Notes: generated from the letters alone by a model not told the origin. Shown: positions 26,465-34,860, numbered from the stretch's first letter. The stretch is 47,900 nucleotides of DNA from SFTJ01 sp045613305 (GCA_045613305.1 JAZLAU010000034.1:1-47900), one strand, 5' to 3'. Made by a program: numbers and translations.

Positions 26465-26535
26465 GCCGTAATTTCTATAATTAATTACTTTAAAAAAACC
26501 ATTTGTCGTGCAATAATGCCTTCAGGGGGCAATTT

Positions 26536-26997
26536 TTACTCGTACTCGATAGGAATTTCGCGATTGATGCTTTGGTCGAGCGATATTAGAGTTTCTGTGC
26601 CCGTAACACCCGAAATGCTTTGGATTCTATCGTTAAGCAATTCCATTAGGTGCTGGTTGTCGCGAGCATATACCTTAATAAGCACATTGTAAGGACCAGT
26701 GCAATAGTGGCATTCCACAATTTCTTTAATCTTTTCTAATTCAGGAATTATACCGCGATACATCGACCCACGTTCAAGCTTCACTCCCACATAAGTGCAA
26801 GTAGAGTAGCCTAACACTCTTGCGTCAACATTATAACCCGAACCGGTAATAACATCCATGTCAATCATGCGCTGAATGCGCTGATGAATTGCAGCTCTCG
26901 AAACGCCGCATTCCACGGCAACATCCTTCGATGGGATGCGAGCATTTTTCATAATAATCTCGAGTATTTTTCTATCAAGATTGTCAATTTTTTCCAT
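26536..26997 (-). CDS. Lrp/AsnC-family transcriptional regulator
   Basis: A 153-residue protein: N-terminal winged HTH (LDRKILEIIMKNARIPSKDVA, then CGVSRAAIHQRIQRM) and C-terminal RAM/AsnC effector domain (about 65-150: YVGVKLERGSMYRGIIPELE; CTGPYNVLIKVYARDNQHLMEL). The frame is open to 27138, but I place the start at 26997 because MEKIDNLDRKILEI is the usual Lrp N-terminus and a promoter element lies in the extension. Ends with INREIPIEYE. Confidence 0.92.
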   Translation of the reverse strand: MEKIDNLDRKILEIIMKNARIPSKDVAVECGVSRAAIHQRIQRMIDMDVITGSGYNVDARVLGYSTCTYVGVKLERGSMYRGIIPELEKIKEIVECHYCTGPYNVLIKVYARDNQHLMELLNDRIQSISGVTGTETLISLDQSINREIPIEYE

Positions 26998-27024
26998 TGC
27001 GTTAGATTTTAAGTTCAACACACG

Positions 27025-27032
27025 CAAATATA
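27025..27032 (-). promoter_or_regulatory. -7 promoter element of the Lrp/AsnC gene
   Basis: TATATTTG on the minus strand (complement of CAAATATA), with CAA (TTG) 18 bases further upstream at 27051-27053. Confidence 0.6.
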
Positions 27033-27129
27033 TCGCATTTTTTTTGCAAACAACGCCAAAAACAAACAAATTGTTCTTAAAAAAGTTTAAAATCGCAAGT
27101 TTTTCCTCTATATAGGCCCATTTTATAAC

Positions 27130-27172
27130 AAAAAACAATCCTCAGAAGAGCACAGATGCACTTCTGAGGATT
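27130..27172 (-). terminator. Terminator of the FKBP gene pair
   Basis: Perfect 12-bp stem AATCCTCAGAAG (27137-27148) / CTTCTGAGGATT (27161-27172); on the minus strand it is followed by GTTTTTTG. Confidence 0.92.
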
Positions 27173-27196
27173 AGTATGTTTATCTAAGAAAATTTA

Positions 27197-28039
27197 TTAC
27201 TTCTTTTCTTCAGCCTTTACGCCTACAGTTTCAAGAGTGAACACAAGAGTAGCGTTAGGACCGATTAGGCCACCGCGGCCGTCGATGCCGTAACCAAGGT
27301 CACCTGGAATAACAACTTCCATCTTTGCACCTGGCTTCATCATCAAAAGCGCTTCCTTGAAACCTGGAACTACTTGAGTTGGTCTCAATGCACGAGTTTC
27401 GTCGCCTTGAGTAGCATCAAACACTGTGCCATCAATTAGCTTACCTTCGTACTTAACTTCGATGTTGTCGTTTTCTGCAAATGTTTCGCCATTACCTTCT
27501 GCAAGCACCTTGTAAACAAGACCGCTTTCTGTCTTTTGGTAACCTTCAGCTACCTTTGCAGCAGCATAAGCAGCACCTTCTTCAGCATTTTGCTTTGCCT
27601 TTGGGTCGTTGCGCTTGCCTTCGTTTGTAGCACGTTGCATCAAGGTCATAACTTCCATTTGAAGTTCTTGCATGTTAACGGTTGAGTCGCTCAAGAATGC
27701 TTTCTTAAATGCTTGAACCAAAAGGTCCTTGTTGATGTCTACGTATTGGTTCTTTGCTTGCTTTTGCATTTGAAGCAAGTTCAAACCCATAGCAATACCA
27801 TTCATTCTGTTAACTTGTGCAGTATCCAAAGAGATTACTGATTCCAAACCCTTGATAAATTCTTGTGCATCAAACTTTGCTGAGTCTGGACCGTTCTTCA
27901 TTTGGTCAGCAACACCATAACCATACATTTCACCCATGCGAGCGCTGATAGTATCGCCCAATGTTTCGCCCATTTGAGCTTGGCCATTGCAGCTTACAAG
28001 CATAAGAGCTGCAGCGACGATTGAAAAGATTTTCTTCAT
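27197..28039 (-). CDS. FKBP-type peptidyl-prolyl isomerase, lipoprotein
   Basis: A 280-residue protein with lipobox MLVSC (Cys17), a helical FKBP_N dimerisation region (about 30-155) and a C-terminal FKBP domain (about 170-275: VEVKYEGKLIDGTVFD-like sequence, VVPGFKEALLMMKPGAK, IPGDLGYG, LVFTLETVGV). It probably assists folding of periplasmic or outer-membrane proteins, like Mip/FkpA. It follows the second FKBP gene by 47 bases and likely shares its transcript. Confidence 0.94.
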   Translation of the reverse strand: MKKIFSIVAAALMLVSCNGQAQMGETLGDTISARMGEMYGYGVADQMKNGPDSAKFDAQEFIKGLESVISLDTAQVNRMNGIAMGLNLLQMQKQAKNQYVDINKDLLVQAFKKAFLSDSTVNMQELQMEVMTLMQRATNEGKRNDPKAKQNAEEGAAYAAAKVAEGYQKTESGLVYKVLAEGNGETFAENDNIEVKYEGKLIDGTVFDATQGDETRALRPTQVVPGFKEALLMMKPGAKMEVVIPGDLGYGIDGRGGLIGPNATLVFTLETVGVKAEEKK

Positions 28040-28086
28040 AATTTTTTTAATATATTCTTATTTATTTGATTATTGTCTCTGAATTA

Positions 28087-28677
28087 TTAGTTGCGGTTTA
28101 CGGCTATCAATTGAATGTCGAAGATAAGAGTTTCGTTAGGACCAATCATGCCGCCTGCACCGTTAGGGCCATAAGCGATTTCCGATGGGCAATAGATGCG
28201 CCATTCTGCACCTGGCTTCATCATTTGCAATGCTTCAACCCATGCTGGAATCACTTGTGTCACGCCAAATGTTGCTGGCTGGCCACGGTCTACAGAACTG
28301 TCAAACACACGTCCGTCAATCAATGTGCCTGTATAGTGAACTGTTACGCTGTCTTTTGCTTCTGGTGGATTGCCTTCGCCTTCCTTCTTGATTTCATATT
28401 GTAGGCCGCTGGCTGTAACGTTTACACCATAACGCTTCTTGTTTTCTGCCAAGAATGCTTCACCGGCTTGCTTATTCTTTTCGGCTGCTTCGGCTTCTAA
28501 TTGTGTGAAATAGTCTTGAATTACTTGTTTTGCTTCGTCGAAGGTCATCTTCTTTTCTGTGTTTTCATACACGGCCTTCACGCCTTCTGCAAATTCTTCA
28601 TAGTTTAGGCTCTTGATGCCTGATGCAAGGAAATTGTGGCCCATGCTCAAGCCAAGTGCATAGCTTAGTTTATCCAT
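28087..28677 (-). CDS. FKBP-type peptidyl-prolyl isomerase without signal peptide
   Basis: A 196-residue protein. The frame opens at 28737, but MDKLSYALGLSMGHNFLASG is the classic FKBP_N start, so I place it at 28677. The C-terminal FKBP domain shows TVHYTGTLIDGRVFDSS, VIPAWVEALQMMKPGAEW and IAYGPNGAGGMIGPNETLIF. No signal peptide is visible, in contrast to its downstream partner, so it may act in the cytoplasm. Confidence 0.93.
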   Translation of the reverse strand: MDKLSYALGLSMGHNFLASGIKSLNYEEFAEGVKAVYENTEKKMTFDEAKQVIQDYFTQLEAEAAEKNKQAGEAFLAENKKRYGVNVTASGLQYEIKKEGEGNPPEAKDSVTVHYTGTLIDGRVFDSSVDRGQPATFGVTQVIPAWVEALQMMKPGAEWRIYCPSEIAYGPNGAGGMIGPNETLIFDIQLIAVNRN

Positions 28678-28701
28678 TTGTAATAGTCTTTGTTTTAATT
28701 T

Positions 28702-28738
28702 ATTGATTAGCCTCAGCTGTCGCCTTATGAGGCTCAAT
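28702..28738 (-). promoter_or_regulatory. Hairpin in the leader of the FKBP pair
   Basis: GCCTCA (28710-28715) and TGAGGC (28728-28733), extended by ATTGA/TCAAT with a bulge, lie between the -7 element and the 28677 start. No T run follows on the minus strand, so it is a structured leader rather than a clear terminator. Confidence 0.4.
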
Positions 28739-28751
28739 TTATTTCATTGTG

Positions 28752-28759
28752 CAAAGGTA
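28752..28759 (-). promoter_or_regulatory. -7 promoter element of the FKBP pair
   Basis: TACCTTTG on the minus strand, 75 bases before the ATG at 28677. Its position upstream of the 28737 alternative start gives no help in choosing; the domain start does. Confidence 0.6.
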
Positions 28760-28855
28760 TGGTGTTTTGCACATTATTCACCTTTTTTCTATAAAAAAAA
28801 TCTTAAAATGACTTCTTTTTTGCACTTTCAGCAAATCTTCTGGTTATTCTATGCC

Positions 28856-29584
28856 TCATTTTTCAAACACCAATGTGCCAAAATACTCTGGCGCATGAAA
28901 GTTAGGGCGTTGAGTACCTATCGGATTCCACGACAAGAAATGCGGCTGCTGCAACTTATCGCCACACTTATAGAAGTTGGCGCGAATTGTGCGTCCGCCG
29001 AAATCGCTTATTTGATGCATAAAGTAGTAACTTGCAGGCACCAAAAGCACCACCTGCCAAGTGCATTGGCCCACGCGTTCGGCAAAGGGCTCACGTCCTA
29101 ACGACGCCCATCGCTTAATCGACATGGTGGTTTCGCGCGATGCATGGGTGCGCTCGTTGCGAGTGGGTCCTCCGTTAAGCAGCACCGTGCCGGCACAGTT
29201 GCACTCTATGTTATAATATATGCCATCGTCGGTTGGCTGCGAAAAGAATTCCATGCATGCATCTTCCCACACATTCCATCCCATGTCGTTTGCTGTGGCT
29301 GCAACACTGTTTTCGGTGCACTTAAAGTTGATTATCAAATTATCGCCACTATGTGCCACTCTAAACTGCGCATCAGGAGTCTGCTTGTTCCACTCTGGCC
29401 AGTTGGCTACGTCTACTTGCTCAAACTCCACTCCAAGAGCATCAAGATGGGCTGGCATGTCGTGCAATTCCACTCCTTCTATCGAGATTCGCTTCACGCT
29501 CAACACCTTGCCATGCTCATTGGTGGCTGCATTTACGCTTACTGCTGTCATAATTATCAATAATAGATTTAAAAATTTTTTCAT
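28856..29584 (-). CDS. Secreted CBM9-like carbohydrate-binding protein
   Basis: A 242-residue protein with signal peptide MKKFLNLLLIIMTAVSVNA; the frame runs on to 29647, but the signal peptide defines 29584. The rest resembles the CBM9-like domain used in Bacteroidales: RVAHSGDNLIINFKCTENS, WNVWEDACMEFFSQPTDDG-like sequence, YYNIECNCAGTVLL, WQVVLLVPASYYF and the final FHAPEYFGTLVFEK. It probably binds a glycan in the periplasm or on the surface; ligand unknown. Confidence 0.8.
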   Translation of the reverse strand: MKKFLNLLLIIMTAVSVNAATNEHGKVLSVKRISIEGVELHDMPAHLDALGVEFEQVDVANWPEWNKQTPDAQFRVAHSGDNLIINFKCTENSVAATANDMGWNVWEDACMEFFSQPTDDGIYYNIECNCAGTVLLNGGPTRNERTHASRETTMSIKRWASLGREPFAERVGQCTWQVVLLVPASYYFMHQISDFGGRTIRANFYKCGDKLQQPHFLSWNPIGTQRPNFHAPEYFGTLVFEK

Positions 29585-29679
29585 CACTGCAATGTATTCA
29601 GTGTTAACAAAGGCCTCGGTCAAAAATCCCAGCATGTGAAATTTCAAACATCGCGCCTTCCTACATATATATTAGTACA

Positions 29680-29710
29680 CAAAGTTAACACTTTTATTTC
29701 CAATTACAAA
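29680..29710 (-). promoter_or_regulatory. Promoter of the CBM9-like gene
   Basis: On the minus strand TTTG (29710-29707), 19-base spacer, TAACTTTG (29687-29680): an exact consensus promoter about 95 bases before the ATG at 29584. Confidence 0.75.
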
Positions 29711-29865
29711 CACTCTCTTCGTAAGCCGCCCGACCGTTTTATTATGGTAAACCACAAACTCACCGTTGCTCTTTATGTAACCGAAACTTAAAAAAACCGG
29801 CTCACTCGGGGCTTGCTGCCCGATGACCGTAAGTTTGGGCTTTAATAATGCCGATGCTTGCACAA

Positions 29866-29901
29866 CAAAAATGGCGCGTGGCTTAATCTTGCCACACGCC
29901 A
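29866..29901 (-). terminator. Terminator of the chitobiase-C-like gene
   Basis: Stem TGGCGCGTGGC (29872-29882) / GCCACACGCCA (29891-29901) with one C-A mismatch; on the minus strand followed by TTTTTGTTG. Confidence 0.88.
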
Positions 29902-29933
29902 TAATATGTTAATCATCTATGTTTTGTAATGCC

Positions 29934-30530
29934 TTACCTCACTACAACCACCTTCGAAGCGTTTGGAGCCTTCACAGCATACACACCTGGTTCGTCAATC
30001 TTAACCACCACGCGGTCAGGATTGTCGCCCGAGCCCTTCACTGTAGTCGTACGGCCGCTGTCAATGTCCACTTCTTGGCCAGTAATTGAATACACGCTAA
30101 CCGATCTTGCCGATGCTGTGCCTGTCACCGTGATAGTGCCGCGGCCACCCTCAATGCTGTTGCGTTTCTTAAAGATGTGTGAAATTATGCCCGATGTGCC
30201 AGTGCCTTCAATTACATATTGCGCTACTGCCACCTCGCTCGATTGATTACCCTTATAAGCAATCGCCTTTAGCACTGTGGTTGTGCTGATTACAATTGGG
30301 TTTCCGTCATAAAGATACGAGTCGCGGTCGGGTGTTGTGCCATCGAGTGTATAATATATTTCCACATCTTCGGCGTCACATAGGAATTCAACGAATTGTG
30401 TTTCGCTGTAAGTGTCTGAATTAACTGTAAATTGTGGTGATTGCACCTCATTGGCGTTCTTTACCTCGGCACTCACCGAGATACTACAAGCACAAATTGA
30501 TAAAATAATTAATGTAAAAATTCTTCTCAT
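29934..30530 (-). CDS. Secreted protein with chitobiase/beta-hexosaminidase C-terminal-type domain and T9SS-like tail
   Basis: A 198-residue protein with a signal peptide (MRRIFTLIILSICACSISVSA). Residues about 30-105 match the CHB_HEX_C / FN3-like module (VEIYYTLDGTTPDRDSYLYDG, STTTVLKAIAYKGNQSSEVA). After a linker, residues about 130-198 (ARSVSVYSITGQEV ... VKIDEPGVYAVKAPNASKVVVVR) resemble the type IX secretion sorting domain, though I cannot confirm this. No catalytic domain is present, so it is probably an adhesion or glycan-associated accessory protein. Confidence 0.75.
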   Translation of the reverse strand: MRRIFTLIILSICACSISVSAEVKNANEVQSPQFTVNSDTYSETQFVEFLCDAEDVEIYYTLDGTTPDRDSYLYDGNPIVISTTTVLKAIAYKGNQSSEVAVAQYVIEGTGTSGIISHIFKKRNSIEGGRGTITVTGTASARSVSVYSITGQEVDIDSGRTTTVKGSGDNPDRVVVKIDEPGVYAVKAPNASKVVVVR

Positions 30531-30577
30531 AGGTCATAAAATTTAAATTATACTAAACAGATATCAAGTGATTTCTG

Positions 30578-30608
30578 CAAATATATAGCATTTTTTTTAT
30601 TCATCCAA
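30578..30608 (-). promoter_or_regulatory. Promoter of the chitobiase-C-like gene
   Basis: On the minus strand TTG (30608-30606), 20-base spacer, TATATTTG (30585-30578), about 48 bases before the ATG. Confidence 0.65.
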
Positions 30609-30736
30609 CTTTTTGCATTAAATTTAACGGAACTTAATAGCCTGAAAACTTGCGAATAACGTCAAAAGTCCCCATTTAATCGGCATTTTCGGCATTTGAA
30701 AAATTTTTTTGTTTTAGTGTAATTTTTTGCACACTC

Positions 30737-31252
30737 ATGTCATCTAATAAGCAAAAACAGAATTTAAAAGCAATGAGTGAAAAAGAATTTGAACAACTCG
30801 TGAGAGAACACAAAAGCACCATCTACACAGTGTGCTATATGTTTTCAAACGACTCCGATGAAGTAAACGACCTGTTCCAAGAGGTGCTCATAAATGTGTG
30901 GAACGGGCTACCCGACTTCAAAGGCCAAAGTTCGCTCAAAACATGGATATGGCGCATAAGCCTCAACACTTGCCTGTCGTTTGAGCGAAAAAAGAAGCGC
31001 AACAACACCGTTCCGCTTTCTATGGATGTGGACTTCTACCACGACAACGATGCCGAATCGCAACAAGTGCGTATGCTCTATGACCGAATTCATCGCCTAA
31101 AACCTTTCGACAGGGCTATAGTGCTGCTTTGGCTTGAAGGCATTAGTTACGACGAAATTGCTGCAATTGTGGGCATCACAACCAACAACGTGGCTACACG
31201 CCTATTCAGAATCAGAGAACAACTTAAACAAATGTCTAACTCTTCACATTAA
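30737..31252 (+). CDS. ECF-type RNA polymerase sigma factor
   Basis: A 171-residue sigma-70 family protein with region 2 (about 17-85: EFEQLVREHKSTIYTVCYMF, DLFQEVLINVWNGLPDF, SLKTWIWRISLNTC) and region 4 (about 110-165: LKPFDRAIVLLWLEGISYDEIA, ITTNNVATRLFRIREQL). A second in-frame ATG at 30773 (MSEKEFEQL) is an alternative start. The next gene begins 7 bases after its stop, so they are co-transcribed. No consensus promoter is evident upstream, which fits self-controlled transcription. Confidence 0.95.
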   Translation: MSSNKQKQNLKAMSEKEFEQLVREHKSTIYTVCYMFSNDSDEVNDLFQEVLINVWNGLPDFKGQSSLKTWIWRISLNTCLSFERKKKRNNTVPLSMDVDFYHDNDAESQQVRMLYDRIHRLKPFDRAIVLLWLEGISYDEIAAIVGITTNNVATRLFRIREQLKQMSNSSH

Positions 31253-31259
31253 TCATATT

Positions 31260-31835
31260 ATGGAAAACTATACCGAACTACAACAAATGCGAGAGCAACT
31301 CAACACGCTGCACAAAAAACTCAGCAACCAAGAAATCATAAATGAAGCGCTCATTCGCGCATCGATTGGCAAAAAAATAAAATCGATTAACCGCGACACC
31401 ATCATTCAAGTGGTGGCTGCTACGCTTGCCATTCCGTTGTTCTTTTTACTTCGCAACCTCATAGGACTTTCGTTGAACCTGGTGATAGTGACAAGCCTTT
31501 TCTTTATTGTGGCTATTGCATACTCCCTCTACACCAACTCTAAAGTGCTTAACAACAACATTTACACCGGTAGCCTCGTTAAAACCCGCCTAAATGTGCT
31601 TAAGTTTAAGCAACTCGAGTGGCGATGGCTTTGGTTCAGCATTCCGTTTGGCATCTTTTGGGCCACTTGGTTCACCTACGAAATAAAATCTCTCATTCCT
31701 AATCCCGAACCGCTATATATTGGTGGAACCATTGGCGGCATCATTGGCTTGATTTGCGGAATCAACATTTTCAGAAACGACCAACGTCGCGCCAACGAAA
31801 TAATTTCTGAAATAGAAATTCTCCAAAAAGACTAA
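31260..31835 (+). CDS. Four-helix membrane protein, putative partner/anti-sigma of the ECF factor
   Basis: A 191-residue protein starting MENYTELQQMREQLNTLHKK. The N-terminal 45 residues form a charged amphipathic helix. Four hydrophobic segments follow (about 50-70 IIQVVAATLAIPLFFLL, 72-92, 118-138 WLWFSIPFGIFWATW, 150-170 GGTIGGIIGLICGINIF), then a short charged tail. The start at 31260 is chosen over the longer frame from 31134, which would overlap the sigma gene. No zinc anti-sigma (HxxxCxxC) motif is present, so anti-sigma function is inferred only from its position. Confidence 0.75.
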   Translation: MENYTELQQMREQLNTLHKKLSNQEIINEALIRASIGKKIKSINRDTIIQVVAATLAIPLFFLLRNLIGLSLNLVIVTSLFFIVAIAYSLYTNSKVLNNNIYTGSLVKTRLNVLKFKQLEWRWLWFSIPFGIFWATWFTYEIKSLIPNPEPLYIGGTIGGIIGLICGINIFRNDQRRANEIISEIEILQKD

Positions 31836-31949
31836 CACCACACCCGCTGGCTCTTGCATGAGACACCATTCCGTGAACAACAAGCAATTACCAATGCGCG
31901 GCTTGCTTCAGTCAACTATACCTTAATAACAAATATATCTTCAAAACCA

Positions 31950-31987
31950 TTCACGCCCCTCGGAATTCCAAGGAGCGTGAATTTTTT
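31950..31987 (+). terminator. Terminator of the sigma factor unit
   Basis: Stem TTCACGC-c-CCT / AGG-a-GCGTGAA (31950-31981), followed by six Ts. Confidence 0.88.
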
Positions 31988-32024
31988 ATGCTTTGTCGCT
32001 ATCTTATTTTTTGGGGCATGCAGC

Positions 32025-33482
32025 CTATTCATGCCGGCCTATGGCTGCATCATTATGCTCCGGCGAGGCCGATTTGCTAAGGTCGTCGGTGGAGTGCGAT
32101 AGTTCAATCAGTTCTTTGAAGTCGATGTCAGGATGATTGCCGTTGCCCTTGCGGGTGAACGGTGTTCCAAACGGCACATTGTCGTCAATGTATCCTATGT
32201 TTTTCAAGAAGAAGTTTCCGTCGTCATTCACGCCACCGGCATAGTCGCGTCGCAAGCCCTGGTGTCCTGTTCCGTCGCAAGTAAACACACCTCGCAGCAC
32301 TTCCCACCATTTGCCGGCGGCGTCGCGCACCCACTGCGACGGAAATTCAACACTGCGCGGCAGCCAGCCACACTCTGGACGGAAATTTTCGGAAAACGAA
32401 TATGCGCCTGTGTAATAGGTCTGTATGCCCGGACGGCGTATTTCGGCCAAGAACACCCAACCCTCGTCGCCACGAAAATATCCGGTGTAGAGCGACGCCC
32501 CTGTGGCCACGCCATCAATCACCTCTGGCCTTACTCGCACAAGAGTGGCATAGGTGCGGCCCGACTGCCAATCGTAGGCATAAAAGTTTTGCACTCCCGA
32601 ACCCTCATGGCTATAGTTGTTGGTTTTCACGCCTGCGCCGTTGCGCACCAATTCCGACACCAGACCTTTTTCGGTGTCGGTATCCCAAACCGAAAACAGC
32701 ACCATTCGGCTACTGCCTTTTTTATTAGGCTGAATGCCCATATAAAACCCGTCACCGCCGGTAAGCATATAGTATGCTCCGTCCAAGTCCTCGCCCTCGG
32801 GCACACGCACTTCATTATAGAAATACTCGGCATTGTCGGGCAATGTCCATTGAAAATGATTCGATGGTCCGCGGCGAACAAAGTGCGGAACATGTTGTTT
32901 CAAATCGTCGGCCGACACAAACACCACCTTGCCAGCCACCTTGCTTGTAGCATTGCCCACAGCAGGGCCTCCAACAAGCAGAGAACTAAAAGAAGGATAA
33001 CTTTGGGCTGTGGTTTTCACAGGCACTATGTCAACACGCACATGCCCCGGATGCTTTACCTTTACCTTGCCCAAATAATAGGCGTTTTGCTTATCGGTGC
33101 TGCGAATTTTCAGTTTAAAGGTTTTACCGCAGCACTTAACCCTCATCACCGACTCGCCCTCGGGCACATGCGATGCTTGCAATGCAAGATGCATCTCGCC
33201 GCTGTAGGCTGTGTAGAAAAACACCGACACCTGATGCTCCATCTGCTGCTGATACTGCGGCAGCCACCCTCCGGCTATCATTTCGGCATCGTCGGCTCGG
33301 CCATAACCGTTGGCTATTATGTTGTCGGCAAAGTGAGGGGTTACCTTCGAGCGGGCGTCAACTGGTGTGACATAACTATTGCACTTCAGCGGAATTGTCA
33401 ACGTAAAGTTTCGACCCGCTGCATATAAAATAGCATTGGCCATCATTAATATGACCAATGCCGAAAATCGTAGTGTTTTCAC
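32025..33482 (-). CDS. Secreted DUF3472-domain protein (with N-terminal DUF5077-like part)
   Basis: A 485-residue exported protein (signal peptide to about Ala22, AILYAAG). The N-terminal half (about 25-155) resembles DUF5077 (IPLKCNSYVTPVDA; VSVFFYTAYSGEMHLAL). The DUF3472 region (about 200-430) has SNHFQWTLPDNAEYFYNEVRVPEG-like sequence, FYMGIQPNKKG, RMVLFSVWDTD and YTGYFRGDEGWVFLAEIRRP. Biochemical function is not established to my knowledge; in Bacteroidales such proteins are found with glycan-use genes. It starts 22 bases after the sdaA stop. Confidence 0.85.
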   Translation of the reverse strand: MKTLRFSALVILMMANAILYAAGRNFTLTIPLKCNSYVTPVDARSKVTPHFADNIIANGYGRADDAEMIAGGWLPQYQQQMEHQVSVFFYTAYSGEMHLALQASHVPEGESVMRVKCCGKTFKLKIRSTDKQNAYYLGKVKVKHPGHVRVDIVPVKTTAQSYPSFSSLLVGGPAVGNATSKVAGKVVFVSADDLKQHVPHFVRRGPSNHFQWTLPDNAEYFYNEVRVPEGEDLDGAYYMLTGGDGFYMGIQPNKKGSSRMVLFSVWDTDTEKGLVSELVRNGAGVKTNNYSHEGSGVQNFYAYDWQSGRTYATLVRVRPEVIDGVATGASLYTGYFRGDEGWVFLAEIRRPGIQTYYTGAYSFSENFRPECGWLPRSVEFPSQWVRDAAGKWWEVLRGVFTCDGTGHQGLRRDYAGGVNDDGNFFLKNIGYIDDNVPFGTPFTRKGNGNHPDIDFKELIELSHSTDDLSKSASPEHNDAAIGRHE

Positions 33483-33504
33483 GTTATATTATTGTTTTCG
33501 TTTA

Positions 33505-34740
33505 TCAATCTAACAACCCTTCGCTGCGTCTTTTGCGAACGTGTTCTTTCACTTTCGCCAATCCGCCTTGGGCAGTTTCCTTATACAGACTTGGCAAGTC
33601 GTGGCCAGTTTGCTTCATCACCTCAACCACACGGTCGAAACTCACCGAGTGCGAACCGTCGCTGATTGCAGCATACAGGTTAGTGTCTAAAGCACGAGCG
33701 GCAGCCATGGCGTTGCGTTCGATGCAAGGAATCTGCACCAACCCGCACACAGGGTCGCACGTCAAGCCCAAATGGTGTTCAAGTCCCATTTCGGCCGAAT
33801 ATTCTATTTGAGCCGGAGTGCCACCAAACAGTTGGTTAGCAGCGGCGGCAGCCATGGCACACGCCACGCCCACTTCGCCCTGGCATCCCACTTCGGCACC
33901 CGACACCGAGGCATTGGTCTTTACCACATTACCAAACAAACCGGCTGTGGCAAGAGCGCGAAGCACTCGCTGTTCTGAAAATCCTTTAGTAGTGTAAAGA
34001 TGATATAACACAGCAGGAAGCACACCGCATGACCCACAAGTAGGAGCAGTAACTATCTCGCCGCCAGAGGCATTCTCTTCGCTCACGGCAAGAGCATAGG
34101 CATACACCGTGCCGCGGCTCTTTAGCGAGCCCGAATAGCCCGACGACTTCACATAATAACTCACAGCCTTGCGTCGCACGCCGAGCCCGCCTGGCAATGC
34201 CCCTTCGGCTTCAATGCCTCGCTGAACCGACGACTTCATAACTTCCCACACTTGCTTTAAATATTCCCATATTTCGGGACCCTCGCATTCGTCTACATAT
34301 TCCCAATAGGTTTTGCCTGCACTATTGCACCACTCCTGAATGTCGGTAATGGTGCTCAACGCATACACATCGGGATTTGACGGACGTGTTTGACCTTCTT
34401 CCACAATGTCGCCGCCGCCTATCGAGTAATAAGTCTTCTTGCCTATCAGCACTCCCGCCGCATCATAGGCTTCAAAGGTCATTCCATTAGGGTGATAGGG
34501 CAATGTTTCGCCATGCTTCCACACTATTTCGGCAGGAGCAATGGCTTCAAGCACCGACAGCACTGCCTTATCGGTCATGTGCCCCTCTCCGGTGGCAGCC
34601 AACGACCCATACAACAATGCTTTGTATAATCCTGCTTCTGGATATAACTCGCTAAATAATTCAGCAGCCTTTTTAGGTCCCATTGTGTGACTGCTCGACG
34701 GACCAATTCCTATTTTAAATATGTGCTTTATCGATTCCAT
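33505..34740 (-). CDS. sdaA: L-serine ammonia-lyase (iron-sulfur type, fused alpha and beta domains)
   Basis: Deaminates L-serine to pyruvate. The 411-residue single-chain enzyme starts with the beta domain (IGIGPSSSHTMGPKKAA, residues 11-25). The alpha domain contains cysteines suited to a [4Fe-4S] cluster: APTCGSCG (235, 238), GAEVGCQGEVG (286), CDPVCGLVQIPC (328, 332, 339). A -7 element lies 29 bases upstream. The DUF3472 gene 22 bases downstream is an unexpected partner. Confidence 0.96.
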   Translation of the reverse strand: MESIKHIFKIGIGPSSSHTMGPKKAAELFSELYPEAGLYKALLYGSLAATGEGHMTDKAVLSVLEAIAPAEIVWKHGETLPYHPNGMTFEAYDAAGVLIGKKTYYSIGGGDIVEEGQTRPSNPDVYALSTITDIQEWCNSAGKTYWEYVDECEGPEIWEYLKQVWEVMKSSVQRGIEAEGALPGGLGVRRKAVSYYVKSSGYSGSLKSRGTVYAYALAVSEENASGGEIVTAPTCGSCGVLPAVLYHLYTTKGFSEQRVLRALATAGLFGNVVKTNASVSGAEVGCQGEVGVACAMAAAAANQLFGGTPAQIEYSAEMGLEHHLGLTCDPVCGLVQIPCIERNAMAAARALDTNLYAAISDGSHSVSFDRVVEVMKQTGHDLPSLYKETAQGGLAKVKEHVRKRRSEGLLD

Positions 34741-34768
34741 GCTCCATTATTCTGGTGTGATGTAATTG

Positions 34769-34776
34769 CAAATATA
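34769..34776 (-). promoter_or_regulatory. -7 promoter element of sdaA
   Basis: TATATTTG on the minus strand (complement of CAAATATA), 29 bases before the ATG at 34740. Confidence 0.6.
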
Positions 34777-34860
34777 TAGCATTTTTTCTTAATTGCCTAC
34801 TTTTTATGTTATTGTAACATTCTATTTATTTTTTTAGCCGCCACGCCAACCTCCCACAAT

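Larger units (their letters stand above)
29585..29933. other. 348-base intergenic region
   Basis: Contains the promoter at 29680-29710 and the terminator at 29866-29901, both on the minus strand. A 76-codon open frame between them (29672-29902) is not accepted as a gene. Confidence 0.65.

Noticed and set aside
29672..29902. 76-codon minus-strand ORF
   Set aside because: It starts inside a strong terminator and ends inside an exact promoter for the CBM9-like gene. It has no homologue that I recognise. Its KSNGEFVVYHNKT stretch is protein-like, so a gene remnant cannot be fully excluded.
31854..32102. 82-codon plus-strand ORF after the sigma unit
   Set aside because: Contains a Rho-independent terminator and overlaps the 3' end of the DUF3472 gene; no coding signal.
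32133..33428. 431-codon plus-strand ORF
   Set aside because: Antisense shadow of the DUF3472 gene, whose signal peptide and domains are clear on the other strand.
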